Assembly: GCA_009809945.1 (NCBI GenBank)
Contig: WTPW01000773.1
Span: forward strand, 214,589-278,588
DNA: 64,000 nt
Reading direction: 5' to 3'
Origin: Gigaspora margarita
Taxonomy: Eukaryota > Glomeromycota > Glomeromycetes > Diversisporales > Gigasporaceae
Shown here in pieces: positions 1 to 12,771 of the stretch. Positions within the stretch are counted from its first letter, which is position 1. Each line of letters begins with the position of its first letter. A program made the position numbers and the translations under genes. Below the pieces are notes generated by a model. It worked only from the letters and a program-made list of their open reading frames with translations, was not told the origin of the DNA and made no database searches.

Positions 1-186
1 TGTAAGTAATTAATTGTAAGTAATTAATTAATTGTAATTAATTAATTGTACATACCGGTAAGTAATTAACTATACGTATACGTACGTAGAAAGCAAAATT
101 ATTTTCAAACGAAAACTTTAAAGATTAGGTAAAATAACATTGGTAACACTTTCACAATCCTGTTGTTCGACGTTCCATAAGTGCAT

Positions 187-254
187 TTCACATGTACTTT
201 CCCTCTATAAGTCTTTAAAAGTGTAAATACTTCACATGTGCTTTCCCTCTATAA
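187..254. repeat. Pair of 24-bp direct repeats
   Basis: Two copies at 187-210 and 231-254 differ at a single position. They share TTCACATGT, then a variable base, then CTTTCCCTCTATAA, and start 44 bp apart. The copies carry a pyrimidine run followed by TATAA. A regulatory role is possible but not shown; the nearest recognised gene points away from here. Confidence 0.6.
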
Positions 255-554
255 CGATAAGTGCACATCAGTTACATCATTCGATCGGTCTGTACTGTAA
301 CTTTGTAAATACAGTATTACATGTAGATTACTCTCAATAGGAGTATATATGAGCACGTTCTTATATATATAAGTGAACACTTTTTTCACTGACGATGCGC
401 ATTACCAGGAGTATCCAGAATTTTCCAGGAATGAAATTTTGTATAACAATGTACTTTTACTGTATTTACTGCTGTCAATAATAATAATAATTAGTGATAA
501 AAAAAATACTGCTACTACGTACCGGTACGTAAGTATGTGGTAATTTAACTGATA

Positions 555-602
555 TATACAGTGATATCAATATTATCAATATTATCAATATTATCAATAT
601 TA
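555..602. repeat. 9-bp tandem array (ATTATCAAT)
   Basis: About four to five copies of a 9-bp AT-rich unit are visible directly. It is one of a series of unrelated 9-11 bp period arrays in the first 11 kb. Confidence 0.75.
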
Positions 603-1118
603 ATTAATAACGTTATTAACATGTTAAATAGTTAATAAAAATATCTGATTTATACACGTATCAATATGTTATTCTTAAATAATTCCTAATATGGAAAAAA
701 TTTCCGTATGTATACGTTTACGTAACAGATAACGATAAGTATATATATTATATATATATATGTACGTATATATGTACGTATATATGTACGTATGTATGTA
801 TGTATGAATGTATGAAGTTTTTTTTTTTTAAAGTTTATCGTATGTTGACTCGGGACGAAGCTAGAAATTTCTAGTTACACCATTTTAAGGTGAAAATATT
901 ACAAAGTTGGTCTACGATAATCGGCGACGATAGTTGAACAAATAAAATAGATACGAGTGTTATGCAGTAAGTAATACGAAAAAAAAATTTTGAACAAGTA
1001 TAAACCAAGACCTATCTCATTCCTGTTATTCGCTTGTTAATAAACCTTGTTTGAAATTTTAAAGTTTTTTATTATTATTATTATTATAATATATTTTTGG
1101 TTTTTATTTTGATTGCGC

Positions 1119-1226
1119 AATAAACGTAATAAATGTAATAAACGTAATAAATGTAATAAATGTAATAAATGTAATAAATGTAATAAATGTAATAAATGTA
1201 ATAAATGTAATAAATGTAATAAAAGT
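1119..1226. repeat. 9-bp tandem array (AATAAATGT), 12 units
   Basis: Twelve contiguous 9-bp units are visible. Two early units read AATAAACGT and the last reads AATAAAAGT. Because 9 is a multiple of 3 it produces spurious repetitive open frames on the minus strand. Confidence 0.9.
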
Positions 1227-1982
1227 GTGGGGTAAGAAATGTATATCAAATTTTTTCAAGTTTAAAAAAAAAGTGAAACTTTTTTTTTCGCTCAATTTTT
1301 CTAAAGTGATACTCAAGAAACTCAACCCTGTCGATCAAATAAGTTTAACCCCTTTAAACGTTTGTTCTTTAATAATAAAATTATTATTTTCTCACACCAT
1401 TGAAACAAAAGAAAAAAAAAAATTATTATTATTAGTATTATTCATGCAATGTATTTTATTTTTTTCATTCTCTATCGCTATTTATTGAAAAAGTCGATAA
1501 CATTATATCATTGTAAATTTTAGTTCTTTGTCGATCCACTACGAATATATCTAACCAGCCAACAAAGAAAAAAAAAAGGGTGAGTCGTGAATCCAACCTA
1601 ATTCGCACATGATCCTGTATAAAGTTAACAAAACATTTAAACGTTAATAAGCACTTGGCTTTAAAAGTTCATTCATCAATAATATTTTTAGTAATTACTA
1701 TTTTAAAAATAAACCAATCAAAAAAACGTAAATGCGTTAAAAATGTATGATTAAGGGCGTTATTACCAATCTATGCAAAATATTTCAAATATTACCGGTA
1801 CTGATTTTTTTTTATCCGGAAAACTTGCTTTTTTTATTAATAAAAAAAAAAATCACGAAAGTTATTGTCAAGATAATTGAAAAAAAATAGGAGAAATAAA
1901 GAAAATGTTAATTATCTATTAATATCAAGAAATAAAATATTAAAAAACGAGGTAATTATTTATACACTATCTATATCTGATT

Positions 1983-2018
1983 ATGTCTGATATGTCTGAT
2001 ATGTCTGATATGTCTGAT
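1983..2018. repeat. 9-bp tandem array (ATGTCTGAT), 4 units
   Basis: Four exact copies of the 9-bp unit follow a degenerate one. Confidence 0.85.
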
Positions 2019-2113
2019 ATGTTAATTACTCTTTACTACAGCATTACAGTACACAGTGTTATACAGATAATAATTGATTGACCCAATGTATTCTATCTAT
2101 GTTAATTACTATT

Positions 2114-2214
2114 ACTATTACAGACTATTACAGACTATTACAGACTATTACAGACTATTACAGACTATTACAGATTACAGACTATTACAGACTATTACAG
2201 ACTATCACAGACAG
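2114..2214. repeat. 10-bp tandem array (ACTATTACAG)
   Basis: About ten copies of a 10-bp unit, with one shortened unit near 2174. The plus-strand open frame across it is a product of the repeat. Confidence 0.9.
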
Positions 2215-3130
2215 ATTAACCCAACGTATTATATAATTTGTGAATCATTTTTTAAACTAATCTTCCTAATCTTCGTGTAAATTTTAAGATTCTAGCCCTC
2301 AATTATAATAATAAATCATTTTTTTTCTTTTTATTCTCGTAATTAATAATGAATTATTCAATTTATCTGTTTAAAGTCAAGTGAAAATCGGTCAAAAGAA
2401 AAACCGAGGATTGCCAAAGATTAAACAATTGAATAAACCTAAATATTTATGTTATATTTATGTTAATTAATATCCTGAATTCGTTTTAAGATATGTAATA
2501 AAAAATTTCAGAAAAAAAGTATTGGGATTTTTATTATTACCGATTAAGAAAAGATAGGATAGTCTGGAAAAACGAAGTGGGGGTATGCATAAAAAAAGTA
2601 GTGTTAAGTAGTGTGACGATAAAATTTTATATAGTACAGAAATAAACATTGCAGATTCATAACGCATGTAGTTTGAATATTATGGTGAAAAAAATATGCA
2701 TGTTATAACTTTATTTATGATTTCAAAAGTATTAAATGTCTTTTTTTAAAATTTTGTACGCGTTTTTTTAATTCCTTCTTTCCTCGATAATTTTATTTTC
2801 TTTTAATTTTTCGATAAGATTAAAAAAATATTAAAACTTTACGTTAATAACTAACCGATAAGAATATTATTTGTAAAGTACGTATAACAATGATCACATG
2901 ATTTATAAATGATTTTATAAATGATTTTTTTTTTATATACATGATTTTATACATGATTTAGCTAAACGGTGCATTGTATTAACCCTTTTAGTTTGTTGGC
3001 TTTACGACACTTACGAAATATCATGATACCCGTGGAAGATTGATAAATATTACAAGGTTTTTTTTTTTTTTTTGAACCATAAATAATTAGACACGTCAAT
3101 GATGTAACAGGATTACGCAATATTTAAAAT

Positions 3131-3900
3131 NNNNNNNNNNNNNNNNNNNNNNNNNNNNNNNNNNNNNNNNNNNNNNNNNNNNNNNNNNNNNNNNNNNNNN
3201 NNNNNNNNNNNNNNNNNNNNNNNNNNNNNNNNNNNNNNNNNNNNNNNNNNNNNNNNNNNNNNNNNNNNNNNNNNNNNNNNNNNNNNNNNNNNNNNNNNNN
3301 NNNNNNNNNNNNNNNNNNNNNNNNNNNNNNNNNNNNNNNNNNNNNNNNNNNNNNNNNNNNNNNNNNNNNNNNNNNNNNNNNNNNNNNNNNNNNNNNNNNN
3401 NNNNNNNNNNNNNNNNNNNNNNNNNNNNNNNNNNNNNNNNNNNNNNNNNNNNNNNNNNNNNNNNNNNNNNNNNNNNNNNNNNNNNNNNNNNNNNNNNNNN
3501 NNNNNNNNNNNNNNNNNNNNNNNNNNNNNNNNNNNNNNNNNNNNNNNNNNNNNNNNNNNNNNNNNNNNNNNNNNNNNNNNNNNNNNNNNNNNNNNNNNNN
3601 NNNNNNNNNNNNNNNNNNNNNNNNNNNNNNNNNNNNNNNNNNNNNNNNNNNNNNNNNNNNNNNNNNNNNNNNNNNNNNNNNNNNNNNNNNNNNNNNNNNN
3701 NNNNNNNNNNNNNNNNNNNNNNNNNNNNNNNNNNNNNNNNNNNNNNNNNNNNNNNNNNNNNNNNNNNNNNNNNNNNNNNNNNNNNNNNNNNNNNNNNNNN
3801 NNNNNNNNNNNNNNNNNNNNNNNNNNNNNNNNNNNNNNNNNNNNNNNNNNNNNNNNNNNNNNNNNNNNNNNNNNNNNNNNNNNNNNNNNNNNNNNNNNNN
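3131..3900. other. Assembly gap of 770 N
   Basis: A run of N, followed immediately by a run of 23 A. Sequence 3' of the Ser-rich gene may be missing. Confidence 0.99.
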
Positions 3901-3989
3901 AAAAAAAAAAAAAAAAAAAAAAAGAGTGAAAAGGAAAATGTGAAATGTTCTTTAAGAGTTAAAAACCAATTCTTTTTTAAAGTATGAAT

Positions 3990-4667
3990 TTAGCTTGAAT
4001 AAAATTTAGTATGATATTGAGCAGCAGGTTCTGGAAATTGAATGGGAGGTGATTGTCGCGTATAAAACTCTTCTTCATCTTCTTCTGCAAAATCTTGATC
4101 CCAATCATCAATGCCACTGCTTCCTAGAGAACTTGAAATGCTACTTCTGTCACTTTTATCATCTTCAGTACCTACAAACCTGACAGATTTTGTTGTAGTT
4201 GAACTTCGTCGTGAACGAAGTTGAGGAATACTATTAAGAGAAGTAGTAGATGAATTCACAGTGGCTTTTGCATAAATCAATTCTTCTTTTGAAAAGGAAG
4301 GATAATTATGATTATCCTCTGATGAAGTTGAAGAACATGAAGAGGATAGTGAGTTAGACCTCTTTGAATGAAAAGGTGAATTATTTGGTGGTGTACTTGA
4401 TTGAATAGGAAGTGAAGGAAGATAAGAATCAAATGATGGTGGCTTCCGTAAATGTTTACGAGCTAAACGAGGTTTTCGAGTTGGTTTTGGTGGTAAATAA
4501 GAACTGAATGTTGTCTTTATAGGTGATAAAGAACGAGATGTAGAAGCAGTTACTAAAGCTGTCGATGATGCACTTTTATTATTATCGTTAGTTGTTTTCA
4601 ATATAAGTCTCGGAGTTGTATGAGTATGAGTATGTGTATGAGTATTGGTGCAAGTTGTGGTTGTCAT
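3990..4667 (-). CDS. Ser-rich disordered protein with a PP1-docking-like motif
   Basis: A single-exon open frame of 225 residues; I do not recognise the family. The N-terminus carries a Thr-His dipeptide run (about residues 8-17) from a CAT/ACT microsatellite. Residues 60-78 are Pro/Lys/Arg-rich and residues 100-116 are almost all Ser. RRSS at 153-156 resembles a basophilic kinase site. KSVRF at 160-164 fits the RVxF consensus by which regulatory subunits dock on protein phosphatase 1. An acidic stretch (187-200) precedes the end. No membrane segment, signal peptide or catalytic motif is visible. The protein looks intrinsically disordered and is probably a signalling or scaffold protein; a PP1 regulator is an inference from one short motif. 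The ATG has A at -3 and a TATA-like box lies about 80 bp upstream. The biased, non-tandem composition argues that the frame is real. Confidence 0.75.
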   Translation of the reverse strand: MTTTTCTNTHTHTHTHTTPRLILKTTNDNNKSASSTALVTASTSRSLSPIKTTFSSYLPPKPTRKPRLARKHLRKPPSFDSYLPSLPIQSSTPPNNSPFHSKRSNSLSSSCSSTSSEDNHNYPSFSKEELIYAKATVNSSTTSLNSIPQLRSRRSSTTTKSVRFVGTEDDKSDRSSISSSLGSSGIDDWDQDFAEEDEEEFYTRQSPPIQFPEPAAQYHTKFYSS

Positions 4668-4752
4668 TATGTTTGAGTTTCTTTGAGTTTCTCTGAGTTC
4701 CGTTGTATGTTTCGTTTTGAGTGTTTGAAAAAAAAAGTTTGTGTTATAAAGT
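4668..4752 (-). promoter_or_regulatory. Putative core promoter and leader of the Ser-rich gene
   Basis: On the minus strand CTTTATAAC lies at 4743-4751, about 80 bp before the ATG. The presumed leader carries a poly-T run and then three related AAACTCA-type repeats just before the start codon. The spacing suits a short leader, but no start site is known. Confidence 0.4.
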
Positions 4753-5567
4753 TGTTTTTTAATAATAATAAAAAAAAAAATTTTCCTATATTCAAAAAAT
4801 GTCTTCGCGTTTTTAATGATGAAGAAAAAAAATGTTAAAGTTTAAATGAATATTTTGACGAATAGATAAAGATAATATTACTTTAATTTTTTTTGAAAGT
4901 ATAGAGATTGTTAGAAAATTGTTTAGAAAGGAAAAATTTTTTTTTTTTGTTTTTAATCGTCTGAAATCGAACCCTTTTTATTGATATTGAAGCTATTGAA
5001 GCTCATTCATTTTTAAAGTAAGCTAAAAAAAAAAAAAAAAAAATTCATTTACTATTACAAAAATATATACGTTGTGGCGTTATTTATCAATTTTATACAA
5101 GATATACAGTATATATAATAAAAGGTAATATATATAATAAGCAATATAAATAATTGAGTACAAAAAATAGCTGGATGTTTATTTATTATTATTATTAAAT
5201 ATATGAATATATGAATTTTATATTGCAATCACCAAATAAAATACCTGATTTTAAAGATGTATATTTTTGAAATAATTACAGTATTAAAAAGCGTAAGTAA
5301 TATTAGATTACTTTAAAAAATTTTTCTTTATATTATTTACTCTTTTAACCTTTTGACGTTTAGAATAGGATTACAAAAATTATTTAATACTTGAATTTAA
5401 TATTACTTGTTGAATTTAATATTATTTTTATTACTTTTTTTATTATTTGAATTTATAATAAAAAAATTTACGTTTTTTTTTCTTTGAATGCAATTTTATT
5501 TATTATTGTAACGAAGGCTTTCTCAATTTTATAATATACTGTTTTTGTGTTGTGTTGATTAACTAAT

Positions 5568-5660
5568 CATATATTCATATATTCACATATATTCACATAT
5601 ATTCACATATATTCACATTATATTCATATATATTCACATATATTCACATATATTCATATT
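5568..5660. repeat. 10-bp tandem array (ACATATATTC)
   Basis: About nine copies of a 10-bp unit, with interruptions near 5618 and 5625. Confidence 0.8.
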
Positions 5661-6149
5661 ATACGTATAGGAAACGTGATAAATAACTATACTTAAAATT
5701 AATAGTTTATTTTATAAATCACGATAAAACTTGACTTAATTGACTTAATTGATTAATCACGGATATTTTTGAATAGCTTTTTCCTTTCATTAAAAAAATT
5801 TCGGAATTCGGAATTTAATTTAGTAATAGCTTCACTTTACCAAAAATAACAAGAACCTATTTACCAAAAATGACAAGAATTTATATATTTAAATCAGTTT
5901 ACAAGTTTTACAAATTGCAGCTTTTTTTTTCAACAAATAGTTTTGAGATCCTAGTTGAAATATCTACGAACGAACTTTTAATATAAAATACACTAACTTT
6001 TGACGCTGTCTTATTTTTGGGAAGAGATTCATTTGTAACAAAGTTAGTATGATTAAATTGTTACTTTCATTACTTTGATTTCGGAAACTAAATCCAAATG
6101 TAGATTGGTGGTATCTACGAACTATAATTTATGATTTGATTAAAGTGAT

Positions 6150-6345
6150 ATATATGATTTGTGATAGTTTTATGATTTGTGATAATTTGTGATAATTTGT
6201 GATAATTGGTATGATTTGTGATAATTTGTGATAGTTTGTGATAATTGGTATGATTTGTGATGATTTGTGATGATTTGTGATAATTGATGTGATTTGTGAT
6301 AATTGGTGATAATTGGTGATAATTGATGATAATTAGTGATAGTGA
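6150..6345. repeat. Degenerate 10-bp array (GATAATTTGT)
   Basis: Nearly 200 bp of variants of a 10-bp unit, including GATAATTGGT and GATGATTTGT. It is the longest array of this class in the window. Confidence 0.8.
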
Positions 6346-9300
6346 TAAGAAAGTGACGTATAAAACATTACGTACGTATGTGTACGTACGTAATTTACAA
6401 AAAGTTACAAAAAAATGTGACTTAGCATTTTTATGGTTAACATTATCAACAAAATTAAATTCCTAAATTATCTTTCCGACTCTAATATCTATATTCCGAA
6501 AGCCGACCTGCATATTATAAAAAGGAACAAGGAACAATTAATTTTATTTAATATAATAATGCAGTACGTCCTTGAAAATAAAGATTCAATTTTTTCAACA
6601 CAAAGAAAAAAAAAAATTTCGAACAATATGATGAATAAAATGTATAGTATTTTTTTAGTCATGGGATTGTCCTTCATGCAGTCATAGGTTTTATTAGTTT
6701 AATTTTAATTAGTTTTAATAGGTGCAAATTTTATAAAATTGTGTAAAATATGGAAAGTTTGATATAAAGTGAAGAATGGTCGGTAACTATGTATTTTTTT
6801 AAAAACTTTAATTTAATTTCAAAAAAAAAGGCTGAAAAAAAAAAAATTAGCCAAATAAAATTTGATTTTCTTTTACATATTATAATTACACAGATCTTGA
6901 ATTGGATCTTAAAAGAATAATGAAACCAAGGAGAGACAAGACAATTTCTGTAATATAAAAAAAAATTTGGTACAGATAATAACAAAGTGATCATTTAATC
7001 GATTATTTTTTTCCAAATTATTTTATTATCTAATTTACCAAATCGTTTTTTTTTCCATAAAGTTGTAGCCATGTATGGAATAAAAGTTGACTATCTATGG
7101 TGAAAGTTGCCGCTAAAATATTTTTCTGTTATCATCGTGCATATACAAAAACAACGATATGTTTAACAGGATTAAAAAAAAAAAAAAAAAAAATGCGTGT
7201 AATTGATCGATTTTTTGAACGGGCGGAAAGGTACGATCTTTTCTTTACTTTTTTCGATCGACTTTTGAAATGAATTATCTGCTATTGTTCTCAAGAAACT
7301 TATCTTCTTGGTCCTTGATATTATTTATTTATATTTTTTATGCATATATGTTATACATATATACATATATATATTCTTTATACGCATATCTTTTTAAATT
7401 ATCGAATTAAAAAAAATTTAAAAAAAAAATTTTTTTATAAAATTTTATTTTATTTTTTTTTTTTTTGATTAACCTTAAATTTTTGAAGTAAGCAAAATTT
7501 CGTCATTTAACATTCTAAACTTTTTTTGGGGCGGTTATGAAGTTAATGTATACAAAAAAAACCGTACAGTTACAATAAAGTAACAATAATACTTTATATG
7601 GGTAAATCTATACAAATATAGTTGTATGCGTGGAGAACAGATGACCACCTCGCGAAACCTCGAAAAAGTTTTTTCATAGAAAAAAATGAATAAGAGTACG
7701 AAGGCAAAAATTTATAACGTAAGCATACTATAGTAAGAAGGTGGCGATCATTTCGCACGACCATAACATTTATCTTTAATAATTGTAAGTATTTTTGATA
7801 AGAATAAAAGGCTTAGCGGTAGAGTTGTACTATGCAAAAAGTTCAGGGGGAAGAGTGGGGAAATTCAATTCAAGATTTCATTAGTCAATAAAAGGACGAA
7901 TGAGTATCTATAATAATAATTAAAAATATCTGAAAGCCTTTTAACTAACTCCGAAAAAGCGTTTTTTTTGTTTAAAAGAACGTGTGATTCAAATGATCAT
8001 AACTTTTATGCAATATCACAAGGACAATAATAATGACAAAATTATAAAAAAATTATAAAAGAAAAAAGAAAAGTTTTTTTTTATATATATTAATTACGAA
8101 TAGGCAAGTTAAATCTATGTAATAATGTAATACTGGTATATCAATATCATATATTGAATAACCTTTTTTTTTTTTTTTTTTATTTCAAAAAAAGAATATT
8201 TCAGCCCAACTCAAATTTTTAAACGAACGATTAACCAATTCAAACTTCGCTTGACAGCTTTATGAAAGCTATGGCGTACGATGTACTTGAATTGTTTATG
8301 ATATGGATCACGCAATTTTTTACAATACATGCACCTAATTAAATCTTTTGCGGTAAAAAGTACTCCACAGAACACATGAAAAATTTTAAAGTTTATATTA
8401 TTGTATTAGTGTTGTATAAGTTGTTGTATTTAGTGTTAGTGTTATATTAGTGAGATAAAAAGATTAAACGTATCACAAAATAAAAAAAATTTGGTATCTA
8501 TCATATTTGAACAACTGCATACAAATTTAATCTTAATACGTTTTAACTTTTTGTCAAGGTGAATCAGTCGATTAATTTTCATCCAATAATTAATCAATTT
8601 CAATCAATTTCAATCAATTTCAATTAATTTATTTCAATTAATTTATTTCAATAATTTCATGAATTTGAATTGAAAAATTTTTAGCCCGATGATCAAAAAA
8701 ATATTGAAATACAAAATCGGTTCTTTTTGTGTTGCATCATTTTAAAATGATGTAAATGTTTAGAACAAACAATAAACATGACTTTCTGTCCTTCCTTTAG
8801 TGATGTTATCGAAAAAATTTGTATAATCATTATACTGTATATTCATTATATTCATTATATTCATTCCATTATATTCATCTTATATATTCATGTTACAGTC
8901 TTTTCGTAATACGATGTACCATTAGATTAACTAATTTATTTTTATTATTTTTTTTTTTTATTGTTTTTTTTTTTGATCAATTTTTGATCAATTTTTGATT
9001 GTTATTTATCTGTAATATCTGTTAATAGAAATGATCATTTTTTAAACCGCGGTAAAAATTTTTGTCAATCGGATTTCTTTCATCTGATTTTTCTTACTAA
9101 AATTTCCAAATTCTCTCTTTTGAGCAACAAGAATTTAATTATTTGACTGATTACGCGATAAACCATATGCCCATCTTTTTTTAAAAAAAGTAAATTTCTT
9201 TATTTCTACTTCGGCTCTTTTGCATATGCAATTATGCGTACAATAAGTAAACAATAATGTTCTCATGTTTCTAGATGCTATATTCTCTCCATAACTGATA

Positions 9301-9638
9301 AACTAAATGAAACATTTATTTTTCTTACGTACCAATAAAGTGATGCAAATAAAGCATGTCGCATTGACCTTTTTTTATGCAATCAATTACAGAAAATACA
9401 ATTAATCGTAAGTAAATGCGTTTCTTGCCCTTCGGATTAGAGCGAGTAAACATTTTTTTTAAATATCTATTAATGGTATAGGCATTAACGGTCTGGAACA
9501 ATCTAATAATGATTTATATGCAACTTATTCATCCTAACACTAAACTAGTGCAAATAAATTATTTTTCTTACGTATATACATGTTTGAAGTCCTTAATCGT
9601 TAACTGTTAATAATCGTAATATATAGTTATTAAATATG

Positions 9639-9733
9639 TACTGCTTGTAACTACTTGTAACTGCTTGTAACTGCTTGTAACTGCTTGTACTGCTTGTACT
9701 GCTTGTAACTGCTTGTAACTGCTTGTACTGCTT
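9639..9733. repeat. 10-bp tandem array (CTGCTTGTAA)
   Basis: About nine units, some shortened to 8 bp (CTGCTTGT). Confidence 0.85.
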
Positions 9734-11279
9734 TACTGTAAACAATGTTATCAAATTTACCAGGAATGATATATGTTTTTTCTTCTTTAGTCTATATAAA
9801 CTTAGAAATTATAGAAATTATGTCCAAACTTCTTCCGAAATTTCCCGTATTCCGTATACGGTTAGCCCTAAATTACTAAAGTTACAAAACTACTGTATTA
9901 CTGAACTACTATTGAAACTATCATTAATACTAAACTACTAATCTACTAAACTACTATTGAACTAGTACAAATCCTATTTTCAAAAAAAAAAAAGCCAAAT
10001 TTCTGTTTCAAAATTTCATTGCCGCACGTTTGAATTTCACCGCAGCCATAGACGTCACAACATACAATTATAAGTAAACATGTCACAACAGTTATGAAAA
10101 TAGTATTTACTATGATTAGATTTTCATTTATTAAATTTTGCAACCGAAAACTCTTGCGTAAACTATTGACTTTTCCTTAATCACCCTTTTTGTGTGAATC
10201 GTCATCACAGTTTAGTCATACATAACGTCATACACGCTCATTCACACTGTCATTCACACTGTCATTCACACAACATTCATTTACACAATTATTTACTATA
10301 TACTTAGTGATAGTCATTCACATAACAGATAACGATAGTTATTATAATATTTGTTTATCACAACCATGCAGAAACAATCATGTAAGTCACATAATCACAA
10401 TATGATGTGCTAGTCCCTATTTATCAGTAATATGTTTATTAAGTCCGGATTTGGTTCTTATTAGATTTGCAATTTCTTTATAACTGGTGAGTTAAGTGAC
10501 GTAAATATATCTTTTTTTTCACTTACATATATAGTTTTTTCTTTTTTAATATACCATTTAAATTTTCGTAATTCTTTTATTTTTAATAAATTATATTCTA
10601 TTTTTAACAAAATAATTTTCCTGTTTCTTATAAAGAAAATCTTTTTTTTTTTTTTTACGTCATGAGTTTCTTTCATTTTATCAATTTTTGTCATTTTTGT
10701 CCATAGTGTCTTTTTTCACCATCATACATTCTAGTGTTAAAATTGTTTCTGATCCATTGTTTTCAAACATATTTATCTCCGTAAACATTCTAATTAAAAC
10801 TTTTCCTAACTACTTTTCTATAATTTAAAATTATTTGCTTTAATGTTTATCATTAATTATATAAAAAAATATTCCGTGATCAGATTTAATAATAACTATT
10901 CTTTTTTTTGACAGTACTTAGCATGATGCATGTCTTATATTTGTTACAAATTTAAATTTTGTAACTTTTAATAAAATCATTATTTATTATATAACTATAT
11001 ATAATATTATATAATTAATTATGTATTATACTGTATTAATAATTATCGTTCACAATTACTCTCTCACTTAACTGGAATCTTTAAAAATTATTAATTATAT
11101 AATTTAGTTTATACTGTATATTAGTTTATAGATTAGTTTATATACTGTATTAGTTTATATATTAGTTTATATATTGGTTTACAATTTACAAATAAATTCA
11201 CTTATATAATTAAATTTGTTGTAAATAAAGTCATACGATTCAAATTTTTTAATCCAATTTTTTCATAATAATTGTCGGG

Positions 11280-11530
11280 TGAGTTTATTTTGTAACTATA
11301 GGTCACAGTAACCGTAACTAAGATCAGGTGTAACGTGACTATCAAACCAACTTTTTATAAAATAAACTCTTGTACTTTTGTTGTTAAGGTTATCTGTTAT
11401 GGTTATGGTTTGGGTTAAAGGCAAGGTTTATAGCAAAATTTAGAAAGAAAACTTTTTTTGTTAAAACATAGTGGGTTTATAGTCAAAATTTTTATTTTAT
11501 TTGTAAAATTTTTGTTTGTATTATAGCAAT
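11280..11530. mobile_element. Relic of a 'tatagtaaaattt' repeat family
   Basis: The left side resembles other copies in the window: GATCAGGTGTAACGTGA, then a GGTTATGG-type run, then a TTTTTTGTTAAAAC and GGTTTATAG block as seen near 56640-56770 and 58730-58830. No right terminus is recognisable, so this is a fragment. Confidence 0.4.
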
Positions 11531-12149
11531 TATTTAGTAATATTAATTTTAAAACCTATAATCAAGATTATACATTTAGAATTATTTATATAATACCAAA
11601 GTTATATATATAAAGTATTGAATAGTATAAACTTTTAAGTTTGATAAAGGTATATAATACCAAAAAATAAATCAAAAAAAGCTTGCTTGATAAATTTAAG
11701 TAAAAAATATTATGAATTTTTAATAATTTTATAAAAAAAAACTAAAAAGAAATTAGAATTAATAATTTAAATAATAAAATTTTTTTTTTAAAAAAAAAAT
11801 TATTAATTTAAGCTATATAAAATTATAAATTAGTTTTTATATCTTAGCTAGATTGCCAAAATCAAGTTTGAAAATTTTTTTATAGTAATATAGCTAACCA
11901 ATAAAAATGGTTTATTCAATATTAACCTTTTTTTGCAATACTTACAAAATTTTTTTAAATATATAATAACTATTATACAAAATTAATACTAATTAAAGCT
12001 TTGTATTTAAAATAATTAAACCAAAAAAATTTTTTTAGTTAAATCAAATAATTAGTAATTTATTTTTTTTATTTTTGTAAAAAATATATATTTATATTAA
12101 AATAAAAAATTGCAAATTTATCAAATTTTTAATAAAAATTTTTTTTTAT

Positions 12150-12318
12150 AATTAGAAGCATGCCATTTATCATATGATTTTTACTATGAATACATGATTA
12201 AAGATAGTGATTACATCTATATATTATATTAACCAATCAGAATTAAATAAAATGATTATACCATATATAGATAAGAATAATTACTAAGTAAAAAATATCA
12301 TATAATAAATAGCATACC
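12150..12318. mobile_element. Short MITE, 'GCCATTTAT' family, degraded copy
   Basis: Ends read GCATGCCATTTATCATATGA and, at the right, the inverted ATAATAAATAGCATACC. It matches the clearer copies at 16114-16280 and about 45090-45257, including the interior ATATATTATATTAACCAATC block. Confidence 0.55.
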
Positions 12319-12420
12319 ACTTACTAAAAAACAATTAAAAAAATTTTATTATTTTTTTTTATTTTCTTATTTATTACTTGATTTACACTATTATTATAAA
12401 CAAATTTACTTATACATATA

Positions 12421-12727
12421 CTATATGTTTCTAAAAATAAGCTACTCTTTTTGGCCAAAAAGTTATACAAAAAAACATGAAAGTAGCTTATTTTTAGATT
12501 GTTAAATTTTTCAAAAAATTAAAAAGTGTACTTATAAAAGATTGTTTAAATACTACCAAATTTTTACTATAAGTGTATTTCGATGTCCTAAACATTCTTA
12601 CTTAATAGTACTTTTGAAGTTTATTTAGTAAACTTTAGACTTTTATATATAGCAACTAGTAGCGATGTTTTTAAAAAATGAGAAAAGTAGCTTCTTTTAA
12701 AGGTTGCTTATTTTTGAAAACATATAG
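12421..12727. mobile_element. TA-flanked MITE with 25-bp imperfect TIRs
   Basis: The left end CTATATGTTTCTAAAAATAA is matched by the inverted right end TTATTTTTGAAAACATATAG, and both ends abut TA. The inner TIR portion also carries an AGTAGCTT repeat in both orientations. This suits a Tc1/mariner or pogo-type non-autonomous element. Confidence 0.6.
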
Positions 12728-12771
12728 TATATATTATTAGATATATAATTAAAGAATATTTCTAATTTACA

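Larger units (their letters stand above)
1..3130. other. AT-rich intergenic DNA with short tandem arrays
   Basis: No gene is recognised here. The stretch is AT-rich but keeps many CpG dinucleotides, especially in tacgta contexts. It holds several short tandem arrays, listed separately, and a pair of 24-bp direct repeats near 187-254. Open frames inside it are short and arise from the repeats. It is bounded on the right by an N gap, so a gene downstream of the Ser-rich gene could be hidden there. Confidence 0.7.
4753..11279. other. Long intergenic stretch, no gene recognised
   Basis: About 6.5 kb of AT-rich, CpG-containing DNA. I found no conserved protein, no tRNA and no clear transposon termini. 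It holds several 10-bp-period arrays (listed), poly-A and poly-T runs, and a slightly less AT-rich patch near 7620-7770. Open frames are below 90 residues and low in complexity. Small multi-exon genes or non-coding RNAs cannot be excluded. Confidence 0.6.
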
